The notes under the pieces are model-generated. The model saw only the letters and a list, made by a program, of their open reading frames with translations, was not told the DNA's origin and did no database searches. From positions 6,886,546 through 6,950,545 of the forward strand of contig NZ_CP032157.1 in the NCBI RefSeq assembly GCF_003555545.1: a DNA stretch of 64,000 nucleotides, given 5' to 3'. The DNA is from Paraflavitalea soli. Lineage in GTDB: Bacteria; Bacteroidota; Bacteroidia; Chitinophagales; Chitinophagaceae. Shown one piece after another: positions 34,484 through 42,069 of the stretch. The position numbers and the translations under genes are program-made. How positions within the stretch are numbered: position 1 is the stretch's first letter; every line of letters begins with the position of its first letter.

Positions 34484-35725
34484 TTAAGGGTGGCGCTCTG
34501 TACTGTCTTTTTTCAGCAAGGCCATCACCCTGGCCGTTTCGTCCGGGTAGATTGTGATGAGGTGCGTGCGTATGGAATCAGGCGTAGGACTTGCCTGGCC
34601 GTTGGTAAGTAAGGCGATCTTGCTGGAAGGCTGCGCCGGCATATGACAATCAATACAATTTTGCAAAAGTGTGGCGACAGGCAGGCCTTGCTGCGTACAA
34701 AAATTATGACCTGCCTCCGTATGACAATTCATGCATTGTTTGGAAAGAACAGGTAAAGATCTTTCCGTGGCATGCACATTATGACAGGATGAACAATTCA
34801 TGCCCTTGCTTTTTCTGAAACAGGCGCTGGCAGTAAATAACTGGTATTGATTGCCATGCACATCTATTTCAGTGGCCTTGGTAGCCCGCGTAAAGTCTGG
34901 ATAAAAATAATCTGATAGCGCGTCTCCCGGTTTAAATTCAAAAGCAGCCTTCTGTGCTGTCTTTAAGCCGGAATGACAAATGCCACACATATCCAGTTTG
35001 GGTTGATTCTCCAAACTGCTGATGGTGGTGATATGCATGGCCTTCTTTTCCTGCGGATGTGCCGTATGGAAGGTTACATGGTCTGCTGCAGGGCCATGAC
35101 AACGTTCACAGTCAATGCCATATACTATTTTGTTCTCTTCAAATTCTTCTACGGCAGTTATCCCTTGTTGCTTTACTTCTTTTACGTCGACCATAGAACT
35201 ATGACAGCCAAAGCAGGTGCTTGGGATCACCCGGTCAAACTTGGGATGGGTGGCAGGAAAACCGGGACTGTTGGCCCAGCTATGTGCCGGAACAAAATAG
35301 GAAACAGGCAATTGGAAATATTTACCACCTGCCCAGTATAGATACGTCTGTGCCTTGCGGCCCGAACCGATCGCAATATCAAATGGATAACTGCCCTGGA
35401 GTGCGCCATTGAGGTAGCCCGTTTGGAAAAGTTCATGGCCGCGTTCTTCCATGATCACCCGGGTATTGCCCGTATAGTGGAAAATGTTTCCGGGAGCAGC
35501 AAAGCTGCCTTTGACAGAGCTGGCAGAAGCTGGGCGGGAAGTAGTGGCGTGGGCCGTGGAGAGATAAGCGTTGTAAATGTTTTTATGGCAGCCTGCACAG
35601 GTGGCGGCGCCGGCAAATTTTTCACCCCTTATATCACGGCCATCCGGTTCATGATCAACGCACTGCGAAAAGATAGCGATACAAAGCACTATCGGGCAAA
35701 GTACATACAGCAGTCGTTTATTCAT
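34484..35725 (-). CDS. Seven-haem c-type cytochrome, likely lipoprotein
   Basis: A 413-residue exported multihaem cytochrome. Seven CXXCH motifs are present: CAGCH (residues 43-47), CFGCH, CERCH, CGICH, CSSCH, CMNCH and CIDCH. The arrangement with paired motifs and single His residues between them is like the cytochrome c554 / octahaem-type decahaem family. The signal is MNKRLLYVLCPIVLCIAIFS, then QC, so lipidation is likely. I use the ATG at 35725; a TTG three codons up is also open. No catalytic Lys-haem (CXXCK) was found, so I do not call it nitrite reductase. It is probably an electron-transfer protein of the periplasm or outer surface. Its partner is not visible. Confidence 0.9.
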   Translation of the reverse strand: MNKRLLYVLCPIVLCIAIFSQCVDHEPDGRDIRGEKFAGAATCAGCHKNIYNAYLSTAHATTSRPASASSVKGSFAAPGNIFHYTGNTRVIMEERGHELFQTGYLNGALQGSYPFDIAIGSGRKAQTYLYWAGGKYFQLPVSYFVPAHSWANSPGFPATHPKFDRVIPSTCFGCHSSMVDVKEVKQQGITAVEEFEENKIVYGIDCERCHGPAADHVTFHTAHPQEKKAMHITTISSLENQPKLDMCGICHSGLKTAQKAAFEFKPGDALSDYFYPDFTRATKATEIDVHGNQYQLFTASACFRKSKGMNCSSCHNVHATERSLPVLSKQCMNCHTEAGHNFCTQQGLPVATLLQNCIDCHMPAQPSSKIALLTNGQASPTPDSIRTHLITIYPDETARVMALLKKDSTERHP

Positions 35726-35946
35726 ATCCTTCAAATGATCATTAAATATACTGATCCCTTCCCTTTTCTACAACTCAACAGCCTCATTCAACAGGTCATC
35801 GGAAAATCATAGGTCCTCAGACATACGAATTACACTTTTGTATCCTGGTTATTAATCATGGCTAAGCTTATCCTGTAGCGGGGAATTTGTCGATTATTAT
35901 AGGGGTTTTGATTGCCAAAATTGTCTTACCATTTAAAAGTAGTAGC

Positions 35947-36582
35947 ATGAAAAGGTTGCAGATCATTGGTTGTTTGCTGGTAATGCTGGCACAGTCATCC
36001 AATGCCGGGATCACCGGCGAAGGGGAGTTCAAACTGGTGAAACAGGATGATGGGGTGTCCCTGTATGAAAGGTGGATACCCGGTGCGGAGGGTGGGAACA
36101 TCCGGGAGGTGAAAGCTGTTTTTTCCGTGCGGTCCGATGTGGAATCTGTTATTAAACTGCTGACCGATCAGGCAAAAGGAAAACAGTGGAATACAAATGC
36201 CGAGAAATACAACGTAGTACAATCTGGTAACCATACCAGTTGGGTTACCTACACCCGGTACAGCATACCCTGGCCGTTCGGCGATCAGGATTGCTGCTTA
36301 TCCTACACCGTGAGCAAGGATGCAGCTAATCCAAGAGCCGGCACTATTAGCTTTGAAAGTACCTTGCACAATCAGTTTCCTGTTACTACTTCCGTTACCC
36401 GGATTACCGGCACCAAAGGCAAATGGTATTTTGAAGATGCCCAGAATGGAAATATGAGAGTAGCTTATATCATTTCTACCAACCGCAGTAAAAAAGTACC
36501 CCGCTGGATAGCCGATCCCATTGTGCGGAACAACCTTTTCTCCACCATGACAACTTTCAGGAATATGCTGGAGAAGCCGTAA
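35947..36582 (+). CDS. START domain protein, exported
   Basis: A 211-residue protein with a signal peptide (MKRLQIIGCLLVMLAQSSNA) and one START-like lipid-binding domain. Seen: FKLVKQDDGVSLYERWIPGA, REVKAVFSVRSDVESVIKLL, YTRYSIPWPFGDQDCCLSYT and the C-terminal helix RNNLFSTMTTFRNMLEK. These fit the bacterial START proteins that resemble StAR-type steroid or phospholipid carriers. I choose the ATG at 35947; 20 codons further upstream are open but give no signal peptide. Ligand unknown. It stands alone. Confidence 0.88.
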   Translation: MKRLQIIGCLLVMLAQSSNAGITGEGEFKLVKQDDGVSLYERWIPGAEGGNIREVKAVFSVRSDVESVIKLLTDQAKGKQWNTNAEKYNVVQSGNHTSWVTYTRYSIPWPFGDQDCCLSYTVSKDAANPRAGTISFESTLHNQFPVTTSVTRITGTKGKWYFEDAQNGNMRVAYIISTNRSKKVPRWIADPIVRNNLFSTMTTFRNMLEKP

Positions 36583-36627
36583 TAATAAACCTCTATTTAA
36601 TAGGTGTATTTTGCCCTGTAGAGCTTG

Positions 36628-36643
36628 TCCCGCACAAGCGGGA
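36628..36643. repeat. TCCCG-type hairpin
   Basis: TCCCGC-ACAA-GCGGGA, a 6-bp stem with a 4-nt loop. It is of the same kind as hairpins at 37540, 55011 and in the pseudo-tRNA units. Confidence 0.6.
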
Positions 36644-36647
36644 GGCA

Positions 36648-36751
36648 ACCGCTTTGTAGCCCTGTGTCGCAAACGTGCATTCTGCCCCTTTAGGGGCTAC
36701 CGCTTTGTAGCTCCGTGTAGCAAACGTGTATTCTGCCCCATCGGGGCTGCC
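36648..36751. repeat. 51-bp tandem repeat, two copies
   Basis: Units begin at 36648 and 36699 with ACCGCTTTGTAGC and share GCAAACGTG, ATTCTGCCCC and GGGGCT with about six differences per copy. A partial copy may begin at 36603 (GGTGTATTTTGCCC). The stretch lies between convergent genes and codes for nothing visible. Confidence 0.75.
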
Positions 36752-36759
36752 CTCTCCCT

Positions 36760-37458
36760 TCATCGTAGGAACAATACAATCAAAGCCGCAAACAGCGTAT
36801 TGAGCAAATTCACCACATCATTGTTAATGCGGTGCCTGCGTTCCAGTGAAGCCCCCAGCAAAGAGTCCAGCAGGTTGCCCAGCACACCGGCAAGTACAAT
36901 AAGGAGACTGTCTTTCCCAAACCCCTGGAACAGCGAATAGATAACCGCCATCACCGCTGCCCCACCCATACCCAGCAAGCTGCCTTCCAGGCTTACCACA
37001 CCATCCAATCCTTTCTGGTCTTTTTTGAATGTCAGTATATTATAATGATGACGGCCATACACCATCCCCAGTTCAGAAGAAAGCGTGTCCGCAATGGCCG
37101 AGGCAAGACTGGCGGCCATCATCAGCAGGTAAACCACGTCATGGACAGGATCAATCATGGCCAGCAGTCCCGCCAGGGCGGCGATACCGCCATTGGCCAG
37201 TACCTGTCCGGCGTGTCGTTTTTCCGGATGGGGCTCTTGGGAGAGGATGGTTGCTTTAATGGCTTTCCCGTGCGAAGTAGCCCAGATTCCCAGCACAAAA
37301 AAAGCACTCAGCATCAGCAGACCCGTATAGCCCCCTCCGCCAAAAACGAGAAATCCTGTTAACCCACCCGCCAAGGCAGCGGGGATAGACAGTTTACCTG
37401 TCTTTACACTCATCGCCATAACGACCAGCAGCAGTCCCGAAACAAGAATGTATTCCAC
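36760..37458 (-). CDS. DUF92 family membrane protein
   Basis: A 232-residue membrane protein of the DUF92/TMEM19 family with about six membrane helices. Plant and cyanobacterial members include phytyl-phosphate kinase (VTE6). Seen: KTGKLSIPAALAGGLTGFLV, GGGGYTGLLMLSAFFVLG, the conserved KRHAGQVLANGG, ASLASAIADTLSSELGMVYG and LAGVLGNLLDSLLGASLERR. It begins at a GTG (37458); the next Met is at residue 14, within the first helix, so the GTG is preferred. Enzymatic activity is only inferred from the family. Confidence 0.9.
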   Translation of the reverse strand: MEYILVSGLLLVVMAMSVKTGKLSIPAALAGGLTGFLVFGGGGYTGLLMLSAFFVLGIWATSHGKAIKATILSQEPHPEKRHAGQVLANGGIAALAGLLAMIDPVHDVVYLLMMAASLASAIADTLSSELGMVYGRHHYNILTFKKDQKGLDGVVSLEGSLLGMGGAAVMAVIYSLFQGFGKDSLLIVLAGVLGNLLDSLLGASLERRHRINNDVVNLLNTLFAALIVLFLR

Positions 37459-37762
37459 CCCGCTAAGCTATACAAATTTCTTTCGTCCACCGAAGCAAAC
37501 GGACTCAAGCTCCCTTCGAAACAATAGATTGCCGGTTGCTCCCGCCGAAGGGCGGGACCGATTCACGTGCTTCATTTTAACATTTCCTATTAGCAATAAA
37601 ATAAGGTATGCTGCGTTTTTGCGCCCGCATCAACCCAAAACACATTTTTATTCCGTTTATCTTAATGAATTCATAAAGGCTGCACCAGCCTCCCGTTTTA
37701 GGTTTTCTTTATCATTCACCTGCATCAAAATCTTCTACATTTAATTAGAAACAAACCCTCCC
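37459..37762. other. Gene-free stretch before the FHA-kinase operon
   Basis: No convincing gene. A TCCCG-type hairpin lies at 37540-37557. TACATTTA at 37736-37743 differs from the -7 consensus only at the last base and could be the promoter of the operon that starts at 37793. The rest is A/T-rich. Confidence 0.5.
37540..37557. repeat. TCCCG-type hairpin
   Basis: TCCCGCC-GAAG-GGCGGGA: a 7-bp stem with a 4-nt loop, between the DUF92 gene and the FHA-kinase operon. Confidence 0.6.
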
Positions 37763-37779
37763 TGTATTTTTAAAATACA
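37763..37779. promoter_or_regulatory. Perfect palindrome before the FHA-kinase operon
   Basis: TGTATTTT-T-AAAATACA, an 8-bp perfect inverted repeat around one base, 13 bp before the ATG at 37793. It may be an operator; a short hairpin in the leader is another reading. Confidence 0.45.
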
Positions 37780-37792
37780 CAACCGGCTAATT

Positions 37793-38764
37793 ATGAAGCG
37801 AAGACCAGGAGATTTTTTGGGTGCAATGAAAAATTGGTTGATCCCGGAAAGTACGAAGGATTCACCTGCTGCACCCATTACCAACAATGATATCCTGAAA
37901 GAATTATTGGATTGCTTCGATGATTCCTGTAAAACCGAATCCGTAGGAGCGAGCCTGGTGTTCAACATGCATTTCCTTGTCATCCTGCATCCCGATGTCT
38001 ATGAACAACGGTTGCCTTCTTTTCCCGTGGTCGTGAAAGAGGCCGTGAAAATGTTTTACAAGAAACTTGAAGTGTACAGGAAAGACTATGAAGACCTGTC
38101 TCCCGTTTCCTCCCATTGGCAGTTCAGGTTTGGTCCGGCATCCGATTTCAACAGCGAGCGCATCAGCCCCTACGATATAAAGATCATTGGCATGCTCACC
38201 GGCATAAAGACTGGTAGTATGAGTGGCGAAAGAAGGCATACCGCCAAAGTGACCATGAAATCCAAAGCCACCAATGTATTCGATAAGATGGACATTAACC
38301 TGGAGGTGCTCCGCCATATCCATTTTGCCGAAAGCGGCAACTTTACCGTCAAGTTTAGCAGCGATCTTTCCCTCGGTGGCGGATCATTGCTGCGGCAGGC
38401 CCGCAATATGGACAGTGGCCTGGCCAGGATCGAATATTTTATGGGCGATAAGAACAAGTCCGACACCTACCTCATGAAGGATACTGAAATTGTTATTGCC
38501 CGGAAGGAACCCGAAAACCAGGGCTATAGCAATTACCTGCTCATCGAATCCAGTTATGTATCCAATCCCCATGCCCGCATCCGGTTGAATGAAGCAACCG
38601 GAAAATTTCAGATTGCCAGTTTCAGTTCCAATGAGACCAGGGTCAATGAAGTGGTGATTGCCAGGAGTGAAGCCCATAGCCCCCGTTGGTTTGACCTTGA
38701 ACCCCAAAGCCAGGTGTTACTGAACGGCATCATAACCCTTGAATTTAAACAGCAACAACAATGA
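37793..38764 (+). CDS. FHA domain protein, first of the cell-wall kinase operon
   Basis: A 323-residue cytoplasmic protein. The C-terminal 95 residues (about 228-320) look like a forkhead-associated domain, which binds phosphothreonine peptides: TEIVIARKEPE, then SSYVSNPHARIRLNEATGKF with the conserved Asn and His region, SNETRVNEVVI and PQSQVLLNGIITLEF. The usual Ser-Arg before the His is replaced by Ser-Asn-Pro-His-Ala-Arg, so peptide binding is not certain. The N-terminal 200 residues are a mixed alpha/beta domain (NNDILKELLDCFDDS, HFLVILHPDVYEQRL), which in layout recalls the N-terminal domain of mycobacterial FhaA, though I cannot prove homology. Its stop overlaps the start of the 28-residue peptide gene (ATGA). 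It heads the operon. Confidence 0.85.
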   Translation: MKRRPGDFLGAMKNWLIPESTKDSPAAPITNNDILKELLDCFDDSCKTESVGASLVFNMHFLVILHPDVYEQRLPSFPVVVKEAVKMFYKKLEVYRKDYEDLSPVSSHWQFRFGPASDFNSERISPYDIKIIGMLTGIKTGSMSGERRHTAKVTMKSKATNVFDKMDINLEVLRHIHFAESGNFTVKFSSDLSLGGGSLLRQARNMDSGLARIEYFMGDKNKSDTYLMKDTEIVIARKEPENQGYSNYLLIESSYVSNPHARIRLNEATGKFQIASFSSNETRVNEVVIARSEAHSPRWFDLEPQSQVLLNGIITLEFKQQQQ

Positions 38765-38847
38765 CCGTATCTGTGATCGGCACATGTGCCCTCTGTTTGT
38801 TTGTGGTGTTCTTATTAATACGACATTTTAAAAACCTGCCCCGATAA
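38761..38847 (+). CDS. 28-residue single-span membrane peptide
   Basis: MTVSVIGTCALCLFVVFLLI followed by RHFKNLPR. The peptide has one hydrophobic segment (about residues 4-20) and a basic C-terminal end, which predicts an inner-membrane peptide with its C terminus in the cytoplasm. The ATG overlaps the stop of the FHA gene (ATGA) and the stop lies 1 bp before the phosphatase ATG, so it fills the gap exactly and would be translationally coupled on both sides. This packing argues that it is a real gene. It is too short for usual gene finders. Function unknown; a small partner of the kinase, phosphatase or SEDS protein is a guess. Confidence 0.6.
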   Translation: MTVSVIGTCALCLFVVFLLIRHFKNLPR

Positions 38848-38848
38848 A

Positions 38849-40291
38849 ATGAAAAGCATGTTCATCAGCGGAAATACGGATCCGGGTAGGCGTCGGAAAG
38901 AAAACCAGGACGCCTGGATTGCGCAGCAGCTATGGTCGCCCGACAATGCTTTGCTGGCTGTGATCGATGGAGTAGGGGGATATACCGGCGGTGAAAAGGC
39001 CGCAGCTATTGCCCGTGAAAGTATTATACAATACATGCAATTGCCCAAGGGCGATACCCTCACTATGCTGCGGGAAGCCGTCATCTTTGCCAATAACCGC
39101 ATTGTAGAAGAAAGAAAAAAAGACCAGCACATCAGCGAAATGTGTTGTGTGCTCACCGCAGTAGTGGCCGATGCAGCCACCCAATCTCTTTATTTTGCCC
39201 ATGTAGGCGATACAAGACTTTATCGCTACAGAGAGGGCAAGCTGCAGAAGCTGACCAAGGACCATTCTTTTGTAGGCATCCGGGAAGACGCAGGAGAAAT
39301 GACCGAGCTGGAAGCCATGAACCACCCCCATCGCAACCAGATACTCCGGGAAGTAGGGTCTACCCCGCACCGGCTGGATGATGAAGATTTTATGGATTAT
39401 GGCCGCGATGAGTTGCTGCCGGGCGATAGTTTACTATTGTGCAGTGATGGTTTGACTGATATGATCACTGTACAACAGGTGACCACCGTACTATCTACCG
39501 GACAACCCTTGCCCAATAAGGTGAGCAGTCTCATTGCCCTGGCCAACGAAATGGGGGGCAACGACAACATCACCGTAGTATTGCTAAAGCGTAAACCTGT
39601 CACCGCCAAAAAGCAGGTGCCCGTGGTAAATCCAATTGCCGAAGTAAAAGATGCACAACCAGCTACACCAGTCGAAGCAAAAGATTGCCGACTGTCGACT
39701 GCCGATTGCCGACTGCCGACTGCCGATTGCCGACCATCAACTGCCGATCCACGACCGAAAACGCACAATACGCCGCCCCGTTTATTGTGGGCCGCCCTCA
39801 TCCTCCTGCTCGTAGCAGGAGCAGGCTGGTATTTTACACCGCCCAAAAGAATGGAGATACCACCGCCTGAAGTTATTGTTGTTGATAGTAATAAAGCGAC
39901 TACGGCCGTGCGCGTGAATCATCCCGCCGTCCCCGGCCCGGTGGTCGAAGAACAAACAGATACGCTGCGGATAGCCGCTACTAAAAGCTGGAAATACATT
40001 CAACAATATGTAGACAGCATTGGCAAAACGCTGGTGATCCTGCCCGCTAAAAACAACCAGACAAAGTTTGCCGCCATTGAGATCAATGACAGGTCTGCCA
40101 ATCCCGGTGATACCATCCTCATTAAAAATATACGCGTTAAGAACTTCGAGACCGGCATCAAAGTACAGGTGCCCATTCTCCTCAAAACAGATAACCTCGT
40201 CTTTGAAAATATCAAATATCCATTCAATAATCTTGTGAAATCCGATAGCAGCCATCCCTCCCTTTTGATCATGAACAACGTCAAGCGATAA
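38849..40291 (+). CDS. PP2C-type protein phosphatase with membrane span and periplasmic tail
   Basis: A 480-residue protein Ser/Thr phosphatase of the PPM/PP2C family (PstP/Stp-like). The catalytic domain covers residues about 1-250 and keeps the metal-binding motifs: RRRKENQDAW, AVIDGVGGYTGGEKA, HVGDTRLYRYREG, LLLCSDGLTDMI and GGNDNITVVLL. Residues 279-304 form a repetitive linker (DCRLSTA DCRLPTA DCRPSTA) that is encoded by a DNA heptamer array. Then comes one membrane span (LLWAALILLLVAGAGWYF, about 312-330) and a 150-residue periplasmic domain with beta-rich text (DTILIKNIRVKNFETGIKVQ). The tail domain is unknown to me. It is expected to reverse the kinase encoded next (3 bp between genes). 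Confidence 0.93.
   Translation: MKSMFISGNTDPGRRRKENQDAWIAQQLWSPDNALLAVIDGVGGYTGGEKAAAIARESIIQYMQLPKGDTLTMLREAVIFANNRIVEERKKDQHISEMCCVLTAVVADAATQSLYFAHVGDTRLYRYREGKLQKLTKDHSFVGIREDAGEMTELEAMNHPHRNQILREVGSTPHRLDDEDFMDYGRDELLPGDSLLLCSDGLTDMITVQQVTTVLSTGQPLPNKVSSLIALANEMGGNDNITVVLLKRKPVTAKKQVPVVNPIAEVKDAQPATPVEAKDCRLSTADCRLPTADCRPSTADPRPKTHNTPPRLLWAALILLLVAGAGWYFTPPKRMEIPPPEVIVVDSNKATTAVRVNHPAVPGPVVEEQTDTLRIAATKSWKYIQQYVDSIGKTLVILPAKNNQTKFAAIEINDRSANPGDTILIKNIRVKNFETGIKVQVPILLKTDNLVFENIKYPFNNLVKSDSSHPSLLIMNNVKR
39683..39759. repeat. Heptamer array (GAYTGCC type) inside the PP2C gene
   Basis: Eleven 7-nt units in register: GATTGCC, GACTGTC, GACTGCC, GATTGCC, GACTGCC, GACTGCC, GATTGCC, GACCATC, AACTGCC, GATCCAC, GACCGAA. 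Because three units make seven codons, the array gives a repeating seven-residue linker. Confidence 0.85.
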
Positions 40292-40294
40292 ACC

Positions 40295-42049
40295 ATGGCC
40301 ACTTCGATATTTAGAGAGTATTTTAAGGGGTATGAGATCCTCGGCGAACTGGGACGGGGTAATGCACGGGTATTAAAAGCCAGAAGTCTGCAAACAGGTG
40401 AGTTGGTTGCCATCAAGCACTTTGCTTTTAATACAGAACCCGATACCCTCCGGCGCTTCCAGCGCGAGTCGGAGATCATGAAGTCCATCCAGCATGAGTA
40501 TATTGTTAAGATCATAGAAGTGCACCTCGATGCAGAGCTGCCCTATATCGTAATGCAATTGGTAGAGGGAGGCGATCTGCGCAGCTTGTTGAGAATGCAC
40601 CATACCCTGGACATCGCTACCGTTATCCGCCTGGCACACCATATGACCGAAGCCCTGGATGCCATTCATGCCAAAGCAGTGGTGCACCGCGATGTGAAAC
40701 CCGAGAATATCATGTACCGGAGACTCCCTACCGGGGAGATCCATTTCTTACTCACCGATTTTGGCATTGCCAAATTGCGCGAGCAGTCCGACACCATTAC
40801 CGTTACCGGAGCTTCCATGCTCACCTATGATTACGCCTCACCTGAGCAATTCAACCAATCAAAAAATGTATCCACCCCTACCGATTATTATTCTTTGGGT
40901 GTGGTGATCTATGAATGCCTCACCGGCCTTGTTCCATTTGAATATGAACAGGACGATCTCCTAATGCACATCAACCGTGTGATCGCCTCGCCCATCCCCG
41001 TGCCCCGGCTGCCGGCTCATCGTTCCCTGCCACCCAGCCTGATGTTATTGATGGAAGGTCTGCTCACCAAACAAGGTTCCCACCGGTTGGCCGATCCTGT
41101 CCAGGTACGACACCTCTTAAAAATGGCCGCTATCGAAGACCTGCGGGGCATCAGAACCTTGCCGCCGGCTGAACAAAGTGAAACCGTCAAATACGTGGCG
41201 CCTCCACCGCCCCCGCCCACCAAAAAACGTGAGATCACTTTTATTGCTGTTGTGTTGTTGCTGATCAGTGTGGCCATCTTCTTTTCCTGGACCACCCTTG
41301 TTAAGTCAAATGCCATTGCTGCTGAGACCACGCCGCCTGATATTAAACCATCCCATGTGCAGGAGGTCAAATACAATATCCCCTCGGGAAAAAGAAAATA
41401 CCTGGCGGCGCCCATACAGGCTCCTGCCATCCCTATAGAACCTGTTCAGGAAGATATTCCCGAACGAACACCCGAAACCAACCCGGGCATAACCTTGAAC
41501 AATGGCGTGTATTACAATGATTTTAGTGATCCGCAGGATACCATTTGGGATATTGGGAAAGATGAGACCAGTGAGTTCAACCTGGCAGATGGGAAATACA
41601 TTATGAAAGGATTGGCCGATAGCCTGAGTTATTCTACGGCCGCTAAATTCAACCTGGATATCCATAAAGACTTCACCATCATGGCCAATGCTACCCATTG
41701 GGGAGATAGCGCCGGCGATCCTTTTGGCCTTAACTTCTGTGGCGATCAGCAACAGGATTCCTACTTCGTTTTTTATATTACTTCCAACGGGTATTATTCT
41801 GTGGGGGCTTTAATAAAAGATGAATGGAAGGTGTTCGTGGATTGGACACCCTCAGCCAATATCCGCCCGGATGCCGGCATGAACATGCTCACCGTTGAAA
41901 AGCATGGCACCGTACTCCGTTTCCTGATCAACGACCGGTTGGAAAAGACCTTATCCTTTACCGGTGGCTTTGGCAATTATTTTGGCCTTCGGGTGGATGG
42001 CGCCCAAACAGTATCGTTTGACCAGCTTATTGTAAAGGGATCACAATAA
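40295..42049 (+). CDS. Membrane Ser/Thr protein kinase (PknB-like) with extracytoplasmic domain
   Basis: A 584-residue Hanks-type kinase. Seen: glycine loop GELGRGNARV, the ATP-binding Lys41 in LVAIKHF, the catalytic loop HRDVKPEN with Asp133, the metal-binding DFG with Asp155 (LLTDFGIAKL), an activation loop with several Thr (DTITVTGAS), and SPEQ in place of APE. A Pro-rich juxtamembrane stretch and one membrane span (about 308-330, ITFIAVVLLLISVAIFFSW) lead to an outer domain of about 180 residues that resembles a concanavalin A/LamG-type sandwich (NNGVYYNDFSDPQDTIWDIG, then QLIVKGSQ). There are no PASTA repeats, unlike PknB/PrkC. The kinase probably phosphorylates the FHA proteins or the wall-synthesis protein encoded next to it. 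Confidence 0.94.
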   Translation: MATSIFREYFKGYEILGELGRGNARVLKARSLQTGELVAIKHFAFNTEPDTLRRFQRESEIMKSIQHEYIVKIIEVHLDAELPYIVMQLVEGGDLRSLLRMHHTLDIATVIRLAHHMTEALDAIHAKAVVHRDVKPENIMYRRLPTGEIHFLLTDFGIAKLREQSDTITVTGASMLTYDYASPEQFNQSKNVSTPTDYYSLGVVIYECLTGLVPFEYEQDDLLMHINRVIASPIPVPRLPAHRSLPPSLMLLMEGLLTKQGSHRLADPVQVRHLLKMAAIEDLRGIRTLPPAEQSETVKYVAPPPPPPTKKREITFIAVVLLLISVAIFFSWTTLVKSNAIAAETTPPDIKPSHVQEVKYNIPSGKRKYLAAPIQAPAIPIEPVQEDIPERTPETNPGITLNNGVYYNDFSDPQDTIWDIGKDETSEFNLADGKYIMKGLADSLSYSTAAKFNLDIHKDFTIMANATHWGDSAGDPFGLNFCGDQQQDSYFVFYITSNGYYSVGALIKDEWKVFVDWTPSANIRPDAGMNMLTVEKHGTVLRFLINDRLEKTLSFTGGFGNYFGLRVDGAQTVSFDQLIVKGSQ

Positions 42050-42069
42050 AAAATAATCAGCAATAATAC

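Noticed and set aside
34484-35725. Cytochrome c nitrite reductase NrfA
   Set aside because: Seven CXXCH motifs but no CXXCK haem site, and the layout does not fit NrfA.
37448-37744. A 98-codon plus-strand frame before the FHA gene
   Set aside because: Its composition is not coding-like, it overlaps the start of the DUF92 gene and contains a hairpin repeat.
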